The notes below the pieces were generated by a model, which saw only the letters and a program-made list of their open reading frames with translations, was not told the origin of the DNA and did no database searches. Made by a program: the position numbers and the translations under genes. From assembly GCF_001650915.1 (NCBI RefSeq), contig NZ_LXYO01000001.1:475879-539878 (forward strand): a stretch of 64,000 nucleotides of DNA, given 5' to 3'. Shown here one piece after another: positions 1-11,758 of this stretch (within the stretch, counting starts at the first letter, position 1; each line of letters opens with the position of its first letter). The DNA is from Marinobacter sp. EhC06. Its GTDB lineage: Bacteria; Pseudomonadota; Gammaproteobacteria; Pseudomonadales; Oleiphilaceae.

Positions 1-2121
1 CTCCAGCTGGTCGTCCTCGGCAAATACCGCCACTGCCACCACGTACTCTTCACGGTTCTGGACCCGGGCAGAAGGAATGCTGATGATCTTGTTGCCCTTG
101 CCCTTGGCCAGTTCTGGCAGTTCGCTCAGGGGGAACACCAGCATACGGCCCTCGTTGGACACCGCTCCGAGATACAGCGTTTTCTCGGTGGTCGGTATGG
201 TCACCGGAGGCATGATCCTCGCCCCCTTGGGAACACTGACGACCGCCTTGCCATTGCGGTTCTTACTGATCATGTCGTTGAGCGATGTCACAAACCCATA
301 GCCACCATCTGTAACCAACAAGGCCTTGCGGGAAGGATCCCCCATCAACAGACCGGAAAAACTGGCACCAGATGGTGGATTGATCCGCCCGGTCAGCGGC
401 TCGCCCTGGCCTCTGGCAGACGGAAAACTGTGAGCCATCAAGGAATAGGCGCGTCCGGTAGAATCCAGGAAGATCGCCTGCTGGTTATTGCGTCCCCGGG
501 CCGCCAGGGAGAAACGGTCGCCGGCTTTATAGCTCAAGCCTTCCGGCTCAATGTCATGCCCTTTGGCGGCGCGAACCCAGCCTTTTTCAGACAACACGAC
601 GGTCACAGGATCGTTCGAAACCAGATCCACCTCGCTGAATGCCCGGGCCTCCTCACGCTCGACGATCGGTGAGCGTCGGTCATCGCCAAAGGTTTCGGCA
701 TCCGCTTGCAGCTCATTCTTGATCAGCTCACGCAGGCGATCTTCGGAACCCAGGATTGACTGGAGCTCATCCCGTTCAGCGGACAGTTCATCCTGTTCGC
801 CCCGAATTTTCATTTCCTCAAGCTTGGCCAGGTGGCGCAGCTTGAGCTCCAGGATGGCTTCAGCCTGATCGGCGGACAACCCGAAACGGGCCATCAACTC
901 GGCCTTGGGCTTGTCTTCGGTACGGATGATTTCGATCACTTCATCAATGTTGAGATAAGCAATCAGCAAGCCTTCCAGGATATGCAGCCGAGCAAGAACC
1001 TTGTCCAGACGGTGCTGGAGCCGGCGGATAACGGTAGTGCGCCGGAAGGTCAGCCACTCCGTAAGGATCTGGTGCAAACCCTTCACGCCCGGCCTGCCGT
1101 CGTTACCGATCACATTGATGTTGACCCGGTAGGTTTTCTCAAGATCGGTGCTGGCGAACAGGTGCGCCATCAGGCCATCAAGATCAACGCGGTTGGACCG
1201 GGGCACGATCACCAGGCGGGTCGGGTTTTCATGATCGGATTCGTCACGAAGGTCGGCCACCATCGGGAGTTTCTTGGTCTGCATCTGATGGGCGATCTGC
1301 TCCAGCACCCGATTGCCAGATACCTGATGCGGGAGGTCCGTAACCACAATCTCACCGCTCTCCCGGATCCATCGGGCGCGCATCCGCAGGGATCCGCGGC
1401 CAGTTTCGTACATCTGCCGGATGTCCTTCCGAGGGGTAATGATTTCCGCCTGGGTCGGAAAATCCGGGCCCTTGATGTGTTCACAGAGTTCATCAACTGT
1501 CGAGTCCGGCTGGTCCAGCAGGCGTATGCACGCTGCGGTAACTTCGCGCACGTTGTGCGGTGGGATATCCGTGGCCATACCAACAGCAATGCCGGTGGTG
1601 CCATTCAAAAGCACATGGGGCAGCCGGGCAGGCAGTACCGAAGGCTCTTCCATAGTGCCATCGAAGTTGGGCACCCAGTCTACGGTGCCCTGCCCGAGCT
1701 CGCCCAAAAGCACTTCTGCGAACGGCGCCAGACGAGATTCGGTGTAACGCATGGCCGCGAAGGACTTGGGATCGTCCGGGGAGCCCCAGTTCCCTTGGCC
1801 GTCTACAAGAGGGTAGCGGTAGGAAAACGGCTGGGCCATCAGCACCATGGCTTCGTAACAGGCGCTGTCACCGTGGGGATGAAATTTACCCAGTACATCG
1901 CCCACGGTGCGAGCGGACTTCTTGTACTTCGAGGTGGATTTCAGCCCCAGTTCGGACATGGCATAGACAATTCGCCGCTGAACCGGTTTCAGGCCATCGC
2001 CGACATTGGGAAGTGCCCGGTCAAGAATGACGTACATTGAATAATCGAGATAGGCCTTTTCCGTGTAATCCCGGAGCGAAACCCGCTCGAAGCCTTCATC
2101 CGTTGTCTGAAACTCTGGCAT
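1..2121 (-). CDS. parC: DNA topoisomerase IV subunit A (partial, C-terminus cut by window edge)
   Basis: Topoisomerase IV subunit A is the DNA breakage-reunion subunit that works with ParE to unlink daughter chromosomes. The translation begins [20 protein letters not shown] and runs through the canonical N-terminal core. The stretch [13 protein letters not shown] carries Ser and Glu at the quinolone-determining positions, so it looks wild type there. The catalytic-Tyr context [10 protein letters not shown] follows. The reading frame stays open for 707 codons to the first base of the window; a full ParC is about 750 residues, so only the end of the C-terminal beta-propeller is missing. parE lies about 7 kb away on the same strand rather than next to it. 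The family assignment is very secure. Confidence 0.97.
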   Translation of the reverse strand, partial: MPEFQTTDEGFERVSLRDYTEKAYLDYSMYVILDRALPNVGDGLKPVQRRIVYAMSELGLKSTSKYKKSARTVGDVLGKFHPHGDSACYEAMVLMAQPFSYRYPLVDGQGNWGSPDDPKSFAAMRYTESRLAPFAEVLLGELGQGTVDWVPNFDGTMEEPSVLPARLPHVLLNGTTGIAVGMATDIPPHNVREVTAACIRLLDQPDSTVDELCEHIKGPDFPTQAEIITPRKDIRQMYETGRGSLRMRARWIRESGEIVVTDLPHQVSGNRVLEQIAHQMQTKKLPMVADLRDESDHENPTRLVIVPRSNRVDLDGLMAHLFASTDLEKTYRVNINVIGNDGRPGVKGLHQILTEWLTFRRTTVIRRLQHRLDKVLARLHILEGLLIAYLNIDEVIEIIRTEDKPKAELMARFGLSADQAEAILELKLRHLAKLEEMKIRGEQDELSAERDELQSILGSEDRLRELIKNELQADAETFGDDRRSPIVEREEARAFSEVDLVSNDPVTVVLSEKGWVRAAKGHDIEPEGLSYKAGDRFSLAARGRNNQQAIFLDSTGRAYSLMAHSFPSARGQGEPLTGRINPPSGASFSGLLMGDPSRKALLVTDGGYGFVTSLNDMISKNRNGKAVVSVPKGARIMPPVTIPTTEKTLYLGAVSNEGRMLVFPLSELPELAKGKGNKIISIPSARVQNREEYVVAVAVFAEDDQLE

Positions 2122-2399
2122 GGATGCCTCTTTGATTGCCTGTATTGCCTGATTGGAATAATGTCCGTGATCCTACTCCCTGCGCCCGGATTAATCACCG
2201 GTTAACAGGAGCGCACATTATATGGAGCGAGGCGCCGATACACCAACAACCTGCGGATTTATTGGCCAAAAACGGTCACCTGTCGCACAGACAACTGATT
2301 CCAATAGCGGAATTCCCGCATGGAGAGTCCGTAAGGTGGGCCGTATTCTCCACTCCAGTGAATAGAAGACCGTTTTACTTCTCTAACAAGCGGAACACT

Positions 2400-2639
2400 A
2401 TGAAACCCAACATCAAAGCCTGCGGGCAAGCCATGGTGACAGCCTTGGTAAATGCAGTTCTGGCGGTGACGCTGATGCTTCTGGTCGAGTTTGCTATCAG
2501 CGGCAGTTTCCAGATTCCCGAGACCTATCTCTGGGCAGGATTACTGATCTGGGTCGTTATTTTCGCGGGACAGTTCTGGCGCCAGAGGCACCTTTGCCGA
2601 TCCGGTGACACCCACCGGGAATCACCGGACCCTTCCTGA
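2400..2639 (+). CDS. Small two-helix membrane protein, function unknown
   Basis: A 79-residue ORF starts with ATG at MKPNIKACGQ. Two hydrophobic segments (about residues 14-34 and 43-60, the second rich in Trp, Ile and Val) are joined by a short loop, and a basic, polar tail ends in DPS. I do not recognise a family. A longer in-frame ORF begins upstream, but its extra residues look like random translation of the parC upstream region, so I chose the internal ATG. No strong ribosome-binding site is visible. It lies between parC (divergent) and a chemoreceptor. It could be a real orphan membrane protein or a chance ORF; the clean hydrophobic pattern favours a real gene. Confidence 0.5.
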   Translation: MKPNIKACGQAMVTALVNAVLAVTLMLLVEFAISGSFQIPETYLWAGLLIWVVIFAGQFWRQRHLCRSGDTHRESPDPS

Positions 2640-2773
2640 TAGCTTATCCCCGCTCCCGGCGAGAATCCCATCTCATTGACCGGGAGCAATTACTCTACTG
2701 TTTCTCAAATCAAACGTCCTCCCGGTGCTATATTGATTGGCAATAGGCCATTCCGACAACGCGGGAGAGACGT

Positions 2774-4411
2774 ATGGATTTTGGTAAACGCCTGGGACTC
2801 CGGGTTAAAATTGCTTTGCCTTTCGCTATTACGGCTGTCGCCCTGGTTGTTATCGGACTGTTTGCCGTCAGCACCGTCCGAAACCTGGTATCCGACACTG
2901 ACAATATTGCCGAAACCTATCTGCCTTCCGTCAGCGAAATCCTCAACGGTGACCGGGATCTATATCAAGCGCTGGTTGCCCAGATGGCCTATGTGGACGC
3001 CCAGTTCAACAATGAGGAAGGTGAGAATTACCTGGCCAGTTTTGATGAAAATGCCGGACAGGCCTTAGACCGCTTCAACAAGGCGGTTGAAAGGCTTGAG
3101 GGTACGGGCGTCTCCGATGTTGCTAGAGGATTCGATGCCGCCTATCAGCGCTGGCTGGGATCCGCCCAACGGATTCTTGAGCTTGCAGAGGCGGGGGATC
3201 CAGAACAGGCAAGGGCGCTGGCAGCCAGTGAAACCAACAACCTCTTCGACGATCTCAGGCAATACTTTGATGAGGTTGGCGCCCACGCTGATGCCCAGGC
3301 CCAGATTCGGGCTGGTGAAGCCTCTTCGGAGGGCCAGAGCAGCTCCGTCACGATTCTTCTGATAACCGCGATTGCCATCCTGATCAGTATTGGACTGTTT
3401 GCTGTATTCCTGAAAATGATCATAGGCTCTATCGCGGCGCTGCGGGATCAGCTTGACAGTATTGCCCAAGGAGAAGGCGATCTTACGCAGCGGATTCCCG
3501 TGGAAATGGATGATGACCTGGGCAAACTCGCGAAAAGTTTCAACCTGGTCCTGGAGAACCTGCAATCCATGATTGGCTCCATTCAGCAGTTGACCCGCGA
3601 ACTTGGAACCGGAGCCACAGATCTTGCCCGGGCGGCGAAGGACAACAACGATGGCGTGACTCGACAGACCGACTCAATTTCCATGGTCGCCACTGCCATC
3701 AACGAAATGCAGAGTGCGATCGAGGAGGTTGCCGGTAATGCTTCAAGAGCCGCCGAAATTACCCGGGAGGCCGAAGAAAAAGGCAGGAACGGCGCTCGTA
3801 TTATCCGCAGTTCTTCAGAACAGGTTCACCGGCTGGCAGCCCAGATTTCAAAAGCAGTGAACGTAATCCGCAAGCTATCTGATGATTCCGACAATATCAC
3901 ATCCGTTCTGGACGTGATCCGGGGCATCGCAGAGCAAACCAACCTTCTGGCACTGAATGCAGCTATCGAGGCAGCACGTGCCGGAGAACAGGGAAGAGGT
4001 TTTGCGGTTGTTGCCGATGAAGTCAGAACCCTGGCAAAACGCACCGGGCAATCGACAGAAGATATTCAGACGATGATCACTACCCTGCAGACTGGCGTTG
4101 CCGACATTGTCTCGGTGATGGAAACGGGCAGCAAAGAGGCAACCGAAACCGAAAATCTGGCCACCGATGCGGAAAAAGAACTTAAGGCCATTCTCGAGGC
4201 GATGGCCAACATCGCGGATGTAAACACCAGCGTGGCGTCAGCCACTGAAGAACAGACTCAGGTGGTGGACGAGATCAATCGCAGCATCACCGAGATCAAC
4301 GATCTGGCGACGGAAAGCGCAAACCGGTCACGGGACATTGACGGAATAAGTGAATCCCTTGAGGGCTATGCGAGAGAACTTGAAAGTCAAACAGGCAGAT
4401 TCCGGGTCTAG
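2774..4411 (+). CDS. Methyl-accepting chemotaxis protein, membrane-bound
   Basis: This is a 545-residue chemoreceptor that would pass periplasmic ligand signals to CheW/CheA. The order is classical: a short cytoplasmic N-terminus, TM1 (about residues 14-35), a helical periplasmic sensor of about 150 residues rich in Ala, Glu and Gln (four-helix-bundle type), TM2 (about 190-213), a HAMP linker with the motif [17 protein letters not shown], and a long coiled-coil signalling domain. The conserved hairpin tip reads [20 protein letters not shown], followed by [24 protein letters not shown]-like purine-rich site precedes the ATG. No che genes are adjacent, so it is an orphan receptor and its ligand cannot be told from sequence. 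Confidence 0.95.
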   Translation: MDFGKRLGLRVKIALPFAITAVALVVIGLFAVSTVRNLVSDTDNIAETYLPSVSEILNGDRDLYQALVAQMAYVDAQFNNEEGENYLASFDENAGQALDRFNKAVERLEGTGVSDVARGFDAAYQRWLGSAQRILELAEAGDPEQARALAASETNNLFDDLRQYFDEVGAHADAQAQIRAGEASSEGQSSSVTILLITAIAILISIGLFAVFLKMIIGSIAALRDQLDSIAQGEGDLTQRIPVEMDDDLGKLAKSFNLVLENLQSMIGSIQQLTRELGTGATDLARAAKDNNDGVTRQTDSISMVATAINEMQSAIEEVAGNASRAAEITREAEEKGRNGARIIRSSSEQVHRLAAQISKAVNVIRKLSDDSDNITSVLDVIRGIAEQTNLLALNAAIEAARAGEQGRGFAVVADEVRTLAKRTGQSTEDIQTMITTLQTGVADIVSVMETGSKEATETENLATDAEKELKAILEAMANIADVNTSVASATEEQTQVVDEINRSITEINDLATESANRSRDIDGISESLEGYARELESQTGRFRV

Positions 4412-4422
4412 GCCCGGAATCT
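4397..4422. terminator. Hairpin with stop codon in the loop, possible convergent terminator
   Basis: A perfect 10-bp inverted repeat (agattccggg / cccggaatct) is separated by six bases that contain the TAG stop codon of the chemoreceptor gene. A second small hairpin (ctggc / gccag) follows just before the end of the converging yceI gene. There is no U-tract, so intrinsic termination is not certain; it may block exonucleases or act with Rho. Confidence 0.35.
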
Positions 4423-4445
4423 GACGCTGGCAGGGTCAGCCAGGA

Positions 4446-5027
4446 TTACTGCCGGATACCCTCGACAGAAATGATGATCTCAACGGTCTCGGAGGCCTTT
4501 CCGAGATCCATAGGAATACCAAAATCTTTCAGGCGAAGCTCGGTTTCCGCCTCAAAACCCATGCGATAGCCACCCCAGGGGTCTGCGCCGTGGCCCAGCA
4601 TTTCGGCATCGAGGGTAACTTCTTTGGTCACACCACGGAGAGTCAGGTCGCCGATGATATCGGCCTCGCCTTCTTCATCCAGGACCACTCTCTTACTCTT
4701 GAAAGTTGCCTGCGGAAATTCGTCAACATAAAGGAAGTCTTCGCTGCGCAAGTGTTTGTCGCGCTCAGCGTGATTGGAATCCACGCTACCGGTATCAATA
4801 GTCACGTTAACAGTGCTGTTTTCCGGATTTTCGGCGTCATATACAAATTCACCGTCAAAATCGTTGAAACGCCCGTACAACCAGCTGTAGCCGAGATGGG
4901 AAATCTTGAAGGTGACGAATTGGTGGGCGCCTTTGGTATCAAAAGCATAGGTGCCACTGTGCTCGTTGGCATGAACCGCACCAACAAGCGCCATCGACAC
5001 GGCAGAGGCAAGCAGAACTTTTTTCAT
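4446..5027 (-). CDS. YceI family periplasmic lipid-binding-like protein
   Basis: A 193-residue secreted protein with an N-terminal signal peptide ([20 protein letters not shown], cleavage expected after VHA) followed by a YceI lipocalin-like beta-barrel. Typical family stretches are present: an early [23 protein letters not shown], then [20 protein letters not shown] and [11 protein letters not shown]. YceI proteins bind polyisoprenoid-like lipids in their barrel. It lies directly downstream of a cytochrome b561 gene on the same strand, a pairing often seen in proteobacteria and consistent with quinone or isoprenoid redox handling at the inner membrane. Length is normal for the family (about 190). 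Confidence 0.93.
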   Translation of the reverse strand: MKKVLLASAVSMALVGAVHANEHSGTYAFDTKGAHQFVTFKISHLGYSWLYGRFNDFDGEFVYDAENPENSTVNVTIDTGSVDSNHAERDKHLRSEDFLYVDEFPQATFKSKRVVLDEEGEADIIGDLTLRGVTKEVTLDAEMLGHGADPWGGYRMGFEAETELRLKDFGIPMDLGKASETVEIIISVEGIRQ

Positions 5028-5097
5028 AATTTTCTCCCTTATTTCATTGATGCCCGACTCCCGGGCGTTAGACGATGAATAAACAACCGGCAGGCGC

Positions 5098-5643
5098 TCA
5101 CTTCCCTAACATACGCCGTAATGTGCGGTCACGATCAAACAGGTGGTGCTTGAAGGCGCCGGCCGCATGAACCGCAGCCAGGCCCACGATTGCCCAGGTA
5201 GACCAGTAGTGAACGGTTCCGGCAGTGTCTTCCATTCCCTTGATCTGGCCGGTCACTGATGGCACTTCAAACCAGTTGAAAACGCTGATTGAGGAGCCAT
5301 CCGCCGTCGAAATCAGGTAGCCACTCACCATTGCTACGAAAATCAGCACATACAGCAGAAGGTGGGCGATATGCGCGCTGCGGATCTCCCAGCGCTTATG
5401 GCCTGGCAGTGGCTCCGGCGAGACGTTGCCCACTCTCCAGACAACCCGGAAGAGCATGACCATCAAGAGCAGGATGCCAATGCTGCGGTGGATATCCGGT
5501 GCCCTGCGATACCAGTCGTCGTAGTACGACAGGTCCACCATCCAATAGCCAAGCCCGAAGAGGCCAAGGACAACCAGCGCAACAAGCCAGTGAATAGTGA
5601 TAGCTACGAGACCGTAGCTGGCCGGAGTGTTCCTGATTTGCAT
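5098..5643 (-). CDS. Cytochrome b561 family membrane protein
   Basis: A 181-residue four-helix di-heme b-type cytochrome of the CybB/YodB type. Histidines suited to heme ligation sit in helices: [10 protein letters not shown] early, [10 protein letters not shown] in the second, [12 protein letters not shown] in the third, and [14 protein letters not shown] near the end. The N-terminus [23 protein letters not shown] fits the family. It would shuttle electrons between ubiquinone and a periplasmic acceptor. The yceI gene follows about 70 bp downstream on the same strand, so the two probably form one transcription unit read from the cytochrome gene. Confidence 0.93.
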   Translation of the reverse strand: MQIRNTPASYGLVAITIHWLVALVVLGLFGLGYWMVDLSYYDDWYRRAPDIHRSIGILLLMVMLFRVVWRVGNVSPEPLPGHKRWEIRSAHIAHLLLYVLIFVAMVSGYLISTADGSSISVFNWFEVPSVTGQIKGMEDTAGTVHYWSTWAIVGLAAVHAAGAFKHHLFDRDRTLRRMLGK

Positions 5644-5794
5644 GATGAAAAATTAGCCTGTTCCCTGGTCAAACGATGAACCCAAGTCTAGAAACTCGGA
5701 CCGACGAAGAAAATCAAAATCTTTTGCAGCGTTACATCAGAATTTCTGATCATGCCCCGCCCTTTTGCCTTTGGTCGCATACGGGTTTTACGGA

Positions 5795-5822
5795 TTGTTC
5801 AAAATTATAGCAACGATAGACT
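5795..5822 (+). promoter_or_regulatory. Candidate sigma-70 promoter for the short transcript
   Basis: A TTGTTC -35-like hexamer and a TAGACT -10-like hexamer are 16 bases apart, about 55 bases before the 15-codon ORF. Each matches about four of six consensus positions. The assignment is an inference from position and spacing only. Confidence 0.3.
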
Positions 5823-5875
5823 TATTACATATTTGGATGCCCCGTCTGGGGCCTCATTGACCGAGAGGACAGGAC

Positions 5876-5923
5876 ATGGAACTCGAATTCGACGAAAGCG
5901 TGGTTGTACCCAGCAATAACTGA
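5876..5923 (+). CDS. 15-residue small ORF in a compact transcription unit
   Basis: An ATG-initiated reading frame encodes MELEFDESVVVPSNN and stops with TGA. An AGAGGA Shine-Dalgarno-like sequence lies six bases before the ATG, a promoter-like pair lies about 55 bases upstream, and a strong GC hairpin with a T-rich tail begins seven bases after the stop. The arrangement promoter-RBS-sORF-terminator fits in about 160 bp inside a 523-bp gap between a cytochrome gene (divergent) and an EAL gene. I do not recognise the peptide; it is acidic and not like PqqA. Alternatively the unit is a small regulatory RNA: GGA trinucleotides recur through it (gaggacaggacatgga and in the hairpin), as in CsrA/RsmA-binding RNAs. 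The rest of the 523-bp gap shows nothing clear. Confidence 0.4.
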   Translation: MELEFDESVVVPSNN

Positions 5924-5930
5924 TTCTCTG

Positions 5931-5957
5931 GCGGTCCGCCCGGACCGCTGGGCTTTT
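5931..5957 (+). terminator. Rho-independent terminator of the short transcript
   Basis: A seven-bp GC-rich stem (gcggtcc / ggaccgc) with a four-base loop is followed by tgggctttt and a pyrimidine-rich run. It lies right after the 15-codon ORF and about 210 bp before the EAL gene, which therefore needs its own promoter unless there is read-through. Confidence 0.65.
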
Positions 5958-6166
5958 CCTTCCCCTTTCCCTTTCCAGACAGCGAAAGATACAAACCGTT
6001 TCCAGTTTCTACATGAAACAGTGGTAATAAACGCGTTTTTTTGGCAATCTTCCCTCCAACTATCAGTAACTTCGCGCGATTTCACACGCCATCTGTACTG
6101 ATAAAAGACAGTTCAGACGCCAGACTGGGGCGGCTGATGCGTTCGTTAAATTAACCAGAATCGTCT

Positions 6167-7453
6167 ATGTCGAAACGACTCCCTGAAAAGCTGACAGCTC
6201 CGGAAGTGGAACTGTTATCCCCTATGCTGAACAGGGAAGGTGACACATGGACCGCCGATTTTCGCGGACTGACTCTCAGAACCGCGCTCCAGCCCATCTA
6301 CAGCATTTCGCACAAGCGCATCGTTGGCTATGAGGCGCTGATCCGGGCCTTCGATACCGATAACTCTGCAGTCCTCCCGCTCCATCTTTTCCAGCTACCG
6401 GCCTCGGAAGCGGAGAATCTGCTCCTTGATCGCCTCTGCCGCTACCTGCATATACGCAATTACAGCGGCATCCGTGACCAACTGAACTGGCTCTTCCTCA
6501 ACGTATCGCCGCAGGTGGTGACCAGCGGTAGTCAGGCCGATTCGTTTTTTGGTCAATTGCTTGCCAAAACCGGCCTGCCTCCGCACCGCATTGTCATGGA
6601 AATCGTCGAGCAGCCAACAGACGACGCAGAAAGGCTGCGGGAAACGGTTGCCTACTACAAAAAGCTGGGCTGCCTTACGGCCATCGATGATTTCGGCGCC
6701 GGCCACTCCAATTTCGAGCGAATCTGGAACCTGTCGCCGGACATCGTGAAACTGGATCGGAAACTTCTGACCCGGGCGACAGACGATCACAAGGCCCGAC
6801 AGATTCTGAACGGCATTGTGTCACTGCTGCACCAGTCGGGCTGCCTGGTTCTGCTGGAAGGTGTGGAAACCCGGGATCAGGCAATGATTGCCATTGATGC
6901 TGGCGTTGACTTCGTACAGGGTTTCTATTTCCGCAGGCCGAGCACCGACCTGAATCAGCTGACCCATGCGCCCGCGGACTTCGACCACCTGTTGCAGGAA
7001 TACAAGACCCGCAACCAGGTTACCCTGGACCCGACACGGCAATTAGTGGATTTTTTCAGTGGCTTTTTTGACCATGCCATCACGAAGCTTCGCAGCGGAA
7101 TGAGTATGCAACAATCCTGTCTGGAGCTGTTGAACCATCCTGCGGTCTCCCGCTGCTATCTGGTCGATGACAAGGGCGTCCAGATGGATGACACCCTGGT
7201 TTCCGACGCCGGCACCCGCAGCATGGACCCGCGCTTCAAACCCCTGGAAAGCACCAGCAGCGCCGACTGGTACCGCCAACAGTATCTGCGCCAGGCTTTG
7301 GCCCAACCGGAGAGCCTGCACGTTACCGCACCGTATCTCTGCGTTACCGGGGCTTATATGTGCGTCACCCTGTCACTGGGGTATTATCAGGATGGCAAGC
7401 TTCAGGTGCTGTGCTGCGACATTCTCGCCAACCCGACGGAACCCTCTTCATAA
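6167..7453 (+). CDS. EAL-domain cyclic-di-GMP phosphodiesterase with C-terminal sensory domain
   Basis: A 428-residue cytoplasmic protein. The EAL domain (about residues 37-270) keeps the residues needed for c-di-GMP hydrolysis: E56-A57-L58, N112 in FLNVSP, E145 in EIVEQ, the DDFGAG motif at 174-179, K195, E231 in EGVET and QGFYF at 251. It is therefore probably active. The C-terminal 150 residues (from about 285) resemble the PAS/Cache-like region that follows the EAL domain in YkuI-type proteins (motifs DFFSGFFDHAI and VSRCYLVDDKGVQ). No N-terminal membrane segment is present and the ribosome-binding site is weak. Its last bases overlap the end of the converging permease gene. Confidence 0.9.
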   Translation: MSKRLPEKLTAPEVELLSPMLNREGDTWTADFRGLTLRTALQPIYSISHKRIVGYEALIRAFDTDNSAVLPLHLFQLPASEAENLLLDRLCRYLHIRNYSGIRDQLNWLFLNVSPQVVTSGSQADSFFGQLLAKTGLPPHRIVMEIVEQPTDDAERLRETVAYYKKLGCLTAIDDFGAGHSNFERIWNLSPDIVKLDRKLLTRATDDHKARQILNGIVSLLHQSGCLVLLEGVETRDQAMIAIDAGVDFVQGFYFRRPSTDLNQLTHAPADFDHLLQEYKTRNQVTLDPTRQLVDFFSGFFDHAITKLRSGMSMQQSCLELLNHPAVSRCYLVDDKGVQMDDTLVSDAGTRSMDPRFKPLESTSSADWYRQQYLRQALAQPESLHVTAPYLCVTGAYMCVTLSLGYYQDGKLQVLCCDILANPTEPSS

Positions 7454-9229
7454 GCTGAGGCTGATGTCGTACACCAGGGCGATGACCACCACCGTGACGG
7501 CACCAATAAACACGTTCATTGGCAGCCCTACCCGCACGAAATCACTGAACCGGTAACCGCCGGGGCCGAACACCATCATGTTGGTCTGATACCCCAGCGG
7601 CGTTGCAAAGCTGGCCGACGCGGCCATCATGACGGCGATTACAAACGGCTCGGCAGCCACGCCCATACTGGTCGTCATTGACAGAACGATGGGGATTACC
7701 AGCACAGCGGCTGCGTTGTTGGTAATAACCTCGGTCAGCACCGACACCACCAGATAGACCAGCAGAATGGTTAACAAGACGTTGCCCTGACTGAACTCAA
7801 GAATGCCCTCGGCAACAAAGCCTGCCGCACCGGTCTGTTCAAGGGCCGCGCCCATGGCAAAGGAGGCGGCAATAGTGAGAATCACCGGCACATCCACCGA
7901 TTTCTGGGCCTGGCCAACCGAGCAGCAGCCGGTCAGAATCATTCCCGCGGCGCCCAACAGGGCCGCGTTGAGCATACTCAGGGTGCCACAGGCAGCGAGG
8001 CCCACCAGCACCAACAGGATTCCCCAGGACAGCCAGGCCCGGTCATGCCGGGGCGTCTCGGTTTCCAGATCGTTGATCAGCAGAAAGTCCTTGTTATAGC
8101 GCTGACGGCTGACAAACGCGGGACGAGCTTCCAGAAGCAGAACATCGCCGGGTTTTAGTCGAATATTCCCAAGGTTCCCGGAGACCCGCTCCCCGCCTCT
8201 GGCAACGGCCAGGACAACAGCACCGTATCGGTCCCGGAAGCGCGCGTCCCGAATGGTCAGGCCAAGTACGTCGGATTGGGGCGACAATGCGGCCTCCACC
8301 AGCCGCCGCTCGGCCCTGTCCTTGCTCAGACTCGGCTCATCCTCGTGGACCGAGGGTACAATGCCATTAATCCGCAGAAGGTCTGAAATCGCCTGGGTAT
8401 CGCCGGCAAACACCAGTCGATCGCCACCCCGAAGCCGCTCTTCCGACGGCACAGCGGTAACCACGCTGCCATCCCGCTCAATCTCGACCAGATACAGCCG
8501 TTCCAACTCCCGGAGCCCGGCCTCACCTACGGTCTTCCCGACCAGGGGGCCGTCGAACGACACCGCGACCTCCAGAGTAAATTCCCTCATGGAACCGAAT
8601 TTCTGCTGGTCCTTGCGGTCCGGCAACGCTCTGGGCATAACCAGCAGGAGGGCCGCAACACCGATGATGGCCACCGGCAGTCCGACGGCCGTAATGGAGA
8701 AGATCGAGAAACCCTGCTCGCCGGTCAGTTGCTGGTACTGACCATTAACGACAAGGTTGGTGCTGGTTCCGATCAGTGTGAGGGTACCCCCGAGAATGGC
8801 GGAATAGCTCAGTGGAATCATCAATTTCGACGGCGAGATACCGATCTTACGGGACCATGCATGCACCGCAGGAATCATGGTGGCGACGACCGGGGTGTTG
8901 TTGAGAAAACCACTCAGAAGGGATACCGGGAGCGCAATCCGGGCCTGGGCAGATCTGACAGTCTTGGGATTGCGAAGCAGGTGATGCACCAGTAGATCGA
9001 CACCACCGGAATGATGAATGCCCGCTGCCACCACGAACATGGCGACGACGGTGATCAGACCACTGTTACTGAAGCCGGCAAGAGCCTGATCCGCTGAAAC
9101 AATTCCGCTGGCACTGAGCACCACAAGCACACCCATCATCACCAGATGGGGCGCAAATCGCCCTGCACTCATCAGTATCAGCGCGGTGCCTGCGAGGCCC
9201 AGCGCAAACCAGCCCTGCCAGTCCATCAA
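7448..9229 (-). CDS. SLC13/DASS-type permease with two RCK_C (TrkA-C) domains
   Basis: A 593-residue inner-membrane transporter of the divalent anion:sodium symporter superfamily. Two transmembrane halves (about residues 1-200 and 400-590) flank a soluble insert holding two TrkA-C/RCK_C modules. The first runs from about EFTLEVAVSFDGPLVGK to RLVFAGDTQAI and the second from DVLGLTIRDARFRDRYG to GDVLLLEAR. The SLC13 signature region SGFLNNTPVVATMIP is in the first half and ITNNAAAVLVIPIVLS in the second. The substrate (sulfate, dicarboxylate or other) cannot be assigned. The gene sits downstream of parE on the same strand with about 90 bp between them. Confidence 0.9.
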   Translation of the reverse strand: MMDWQGWFALGLAGTALILMSAGRFAPHLVMMGVLVVLSASGIVSADQALAGFSNSGLITVVAMFVVAAGIHHSGGVDLLVHHLLRNPKTVRSAQARIALPVSLLSGFLNNTPVVATMIPAVHAWSRKIGISPSKLMIPLSYSAILGGTLTLIGTSTNLVVNGQYQQLTGEQGFSIFSITAVGLPVAIIGVAALLLVMPRALPDRKDQQKFGSMREFTLEVAVSFDGPLVGKTVGEAGLRELERLYLVEIERDGSVVTAVPSEERLRGGDRLVFAGDTQAISDLLRINGIVPSVHEDEPSLSKDRAERRLVEAALSPQSDVLGLTIRDARFRDRYGAVVLAVARGGERVSGNLGNIRLKPGDVLLLEARPAFVSRQRYNKDFLLINDLETETPRHDRAWLSWGILLVLVGLAACGTLSMLNAALLGAAGMILTGCCSVGQAQKSVDVPVILTIAASFAMGAALEQTGAAGFVAEGILEFSQGNVLLTILLVYLVVSVLTEVITNNAAAVLVIPIVLSMTTSMGVAAEPFVIAVMMAASASFATPLGYQTNMMVFGPGGYRFSDFVRVGLPMNVFIGAVTVVVIALVYDISLSL

Positions 9230-9321
9230 CGGTTCTTCCCGATCAGAAAACTGGCAGGATAACGAGTTTACGGAATACAGAGAAAGAATAAAGGATGCTG
9301 TTTATAGCACCTTATAGAATA

Positions 9322-11757
<2,436 letters not shown>

Positions 11758-11758
<1 letters not shown>

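Noticed and set aside
1861..1890. Quinolone-resistance change in ParC
   Set aside because: The [10 protein letters not shown] stretch keeps Ser and Glu at the usual resistance positions.
832..2040. Long plus-strand ORF of 402 codons opposite parC
   Set aside because: It is antisense to the conserved parC frame, has no family likeness and is a GC-rich mirror ORF.
5876..5923. 15-residue peptide as PqqA
   Set aside because: It lacks the Glu-x-x-x-Tyr core of PqqA and no pqq genes are nearby.
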